Source: Roseburia zhanii
GTDB taxonomy: Bacteria > Bacillota > Clostridia > Lachnospirales > Lachnospiraceae
Length of the DNA: 64,000 nucleotides
Reading direction: 5' to 3'
Assembly (NCBI RefSeq): GCF_014287635.1
Contig: NZ_JACOPH010000001.1
Location: 630,707-694,706 of the forward strand
Positions 63,711 through 64,000 of the stretch are shown one piece after another. Below the pieces are notes generated by a model. That model was given only the letters and a program-made list of their open reading frames with translations. It made no database searches and had not been told where the DNA came from. How positions within the stretch are numbered: position 1 is the stretch's first letter; every line of letters starts with the position of its first letter. Both the position numbers and the translations under genes were made by a program.

Positions 63711-63809
63711 ATGGAAAAAGAAATAGCAATTAAGGTAGTAGAAGTCATACTCGAAACCGTACTAAAAATCACGAAAATTGCACTTGAAGCAAAAGAGATA
63801 GTTGAATAA
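63711..63809 (+). CDS. 32-aa amphipathic helix peptide
   Basis: AAGGAGG lies seven bases before ATG 63711. The peptide (MEKEIAIKVVEVILETVLKI, then TKIALEAKEIVE) alternates hydrophobic and charged residues with helical spacing. It follows the sigma-like gene by 81 bp. No family is recognised. Confidence 0.5.
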   Translation: MEKEIAIKVVEVILETVLKITKIALEAKEIVE

Positions 63810-63824
63810 AAAGGAGGGATACAT

Positions 63825-63863
63825 ATGTTAAAAGAAATTATATTGACAATCACATTTGCGTAG
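63825..63863 (+). CDS. 12-aa peptide with strong ribosome site
   Basis: AAGGAGGG is followed by ATG 63825; the frame MLKEIILTITFA stops at TAG. It may be a leader peptide or simply the head of a larger decayed gene, but it repeats the pattern of tiny genes at 59388-59727. Confidence 0.3.
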   Translation: MLKEIILTITFA

Positions 63864-63997
63864 TTTGAAAGGAAAGAAAAAAGGAGCATTCCTGTTAAGT
63901 AACAAATAACCGGTTTGCAAAAAATGAGTGCCACCCATAGAATAATGATTGTTAACTGGCCGGTTGACAAATCATCGTTCAAAGGAGACACCCACAA

Positions 63998-64000
63998 ATG
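63998..64000 (+). other. Start codon of next gene at window edge
   Basis: AAAGGAG (63981-63987) is ten bases before an ATG that is the last codon of the window. The upstream stretch (63864-63997) has ACCGG / CCGGT inverted motifs and no other clear gene. Confidence 0.4.

Noticed and set aside
1-64000. rRNA or tRNA genes
   Set aside because: No rRNA-like blocks or convincing tRNA cloverleaf were recognised on either strand by eye.

Overview
The window looks like chromosome of a gut Firmicute of the Lachnospiraceae (Roseburia/Agathobacter-like). The support is AT-rich DNA, AGGAGG-type ribosome sites, a Firmicutes-type galT, CIRCE-controlled hsp20 and clpB, a secreted GH43/BIG2 glycanase, and a TnpV/TnpW mobilizable element. 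No rRNA or tRNA gene was recognised.

Layout. 1-9.6 kb is accessory: an ORF6N protein, gene remnants, a hydrolase-methyltransferase-hydrolase operon, a TetR regulator with a heterodimeric ABC exporter-like pair, and the scar of a lost integrative element. 9.6-25.8 kb is ordinary housekeeping and carbohydrate genes: hsp20, clpB, polysaccharide deacetylase, rarA, an aminotransferase, a GH43 enzyme, an ABC-F ATPase, galT and a DUF4190 protein. 25.8-30.9 kb is again accessory: XRE regulator, a PD-(D/E)XK (Rpn-like) gene with a duplicated 3' end around an unknown 484-aa gene, and a WYL regulator.

31.1-64 kb is a large type III CRISPR-Cas locus, probably III-D because of a Csx10-like subunit. It has three arrays with one leader family and three related 37-bp repeats. 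The adaptation genes are cas1, cas2 and a reverse transcriptase-primase (RT-AEP) gene, preceded by a CARF-HEPN gene. cas6 lies between arrays 2 and 3. The effector operon is cas10, csm3-like, csx10-like, a double-RAMP gene, a small csx19-like gene and a TIGR03986-like RAMP gene. After it come signalling genes: a CARF-HEPN-MYG1 fusion, three tiny peptide genes, a second CARF-HEPN protein, a lone CARF-like protein, a J-like/sigma-like protein and two more tiny peptide genes.

The RT-primase gene is split by an 8.67-kb GC-richer mobilizable element (about 34.73-43.39 kb) with a large serine recombinase, TnpV, TnpW, an ECF sigma pair, a MobA/MobL relaxase with a recognisable oriT, and a primase/helicase. 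Joining the two halves at a shared TG dinucleotide restores the RT frame across the junction, leaving only one upstream -1 frameshift at a GGGG run.

Working model (inference): Cas10 senses crRNA-guided RNA binding and makes cyclic oligoadenylates. At least four CARF-type proteins read this signal. Three carry HEPN RNase motifs and one of those adds a MYG1/DHH-like phosphoesterase. The CARF-only and sigma-like genes with the peptide genes may form a separate signalling output. The least familiar parts are the MYG1 fusion and the peptide/sigma-like tail.
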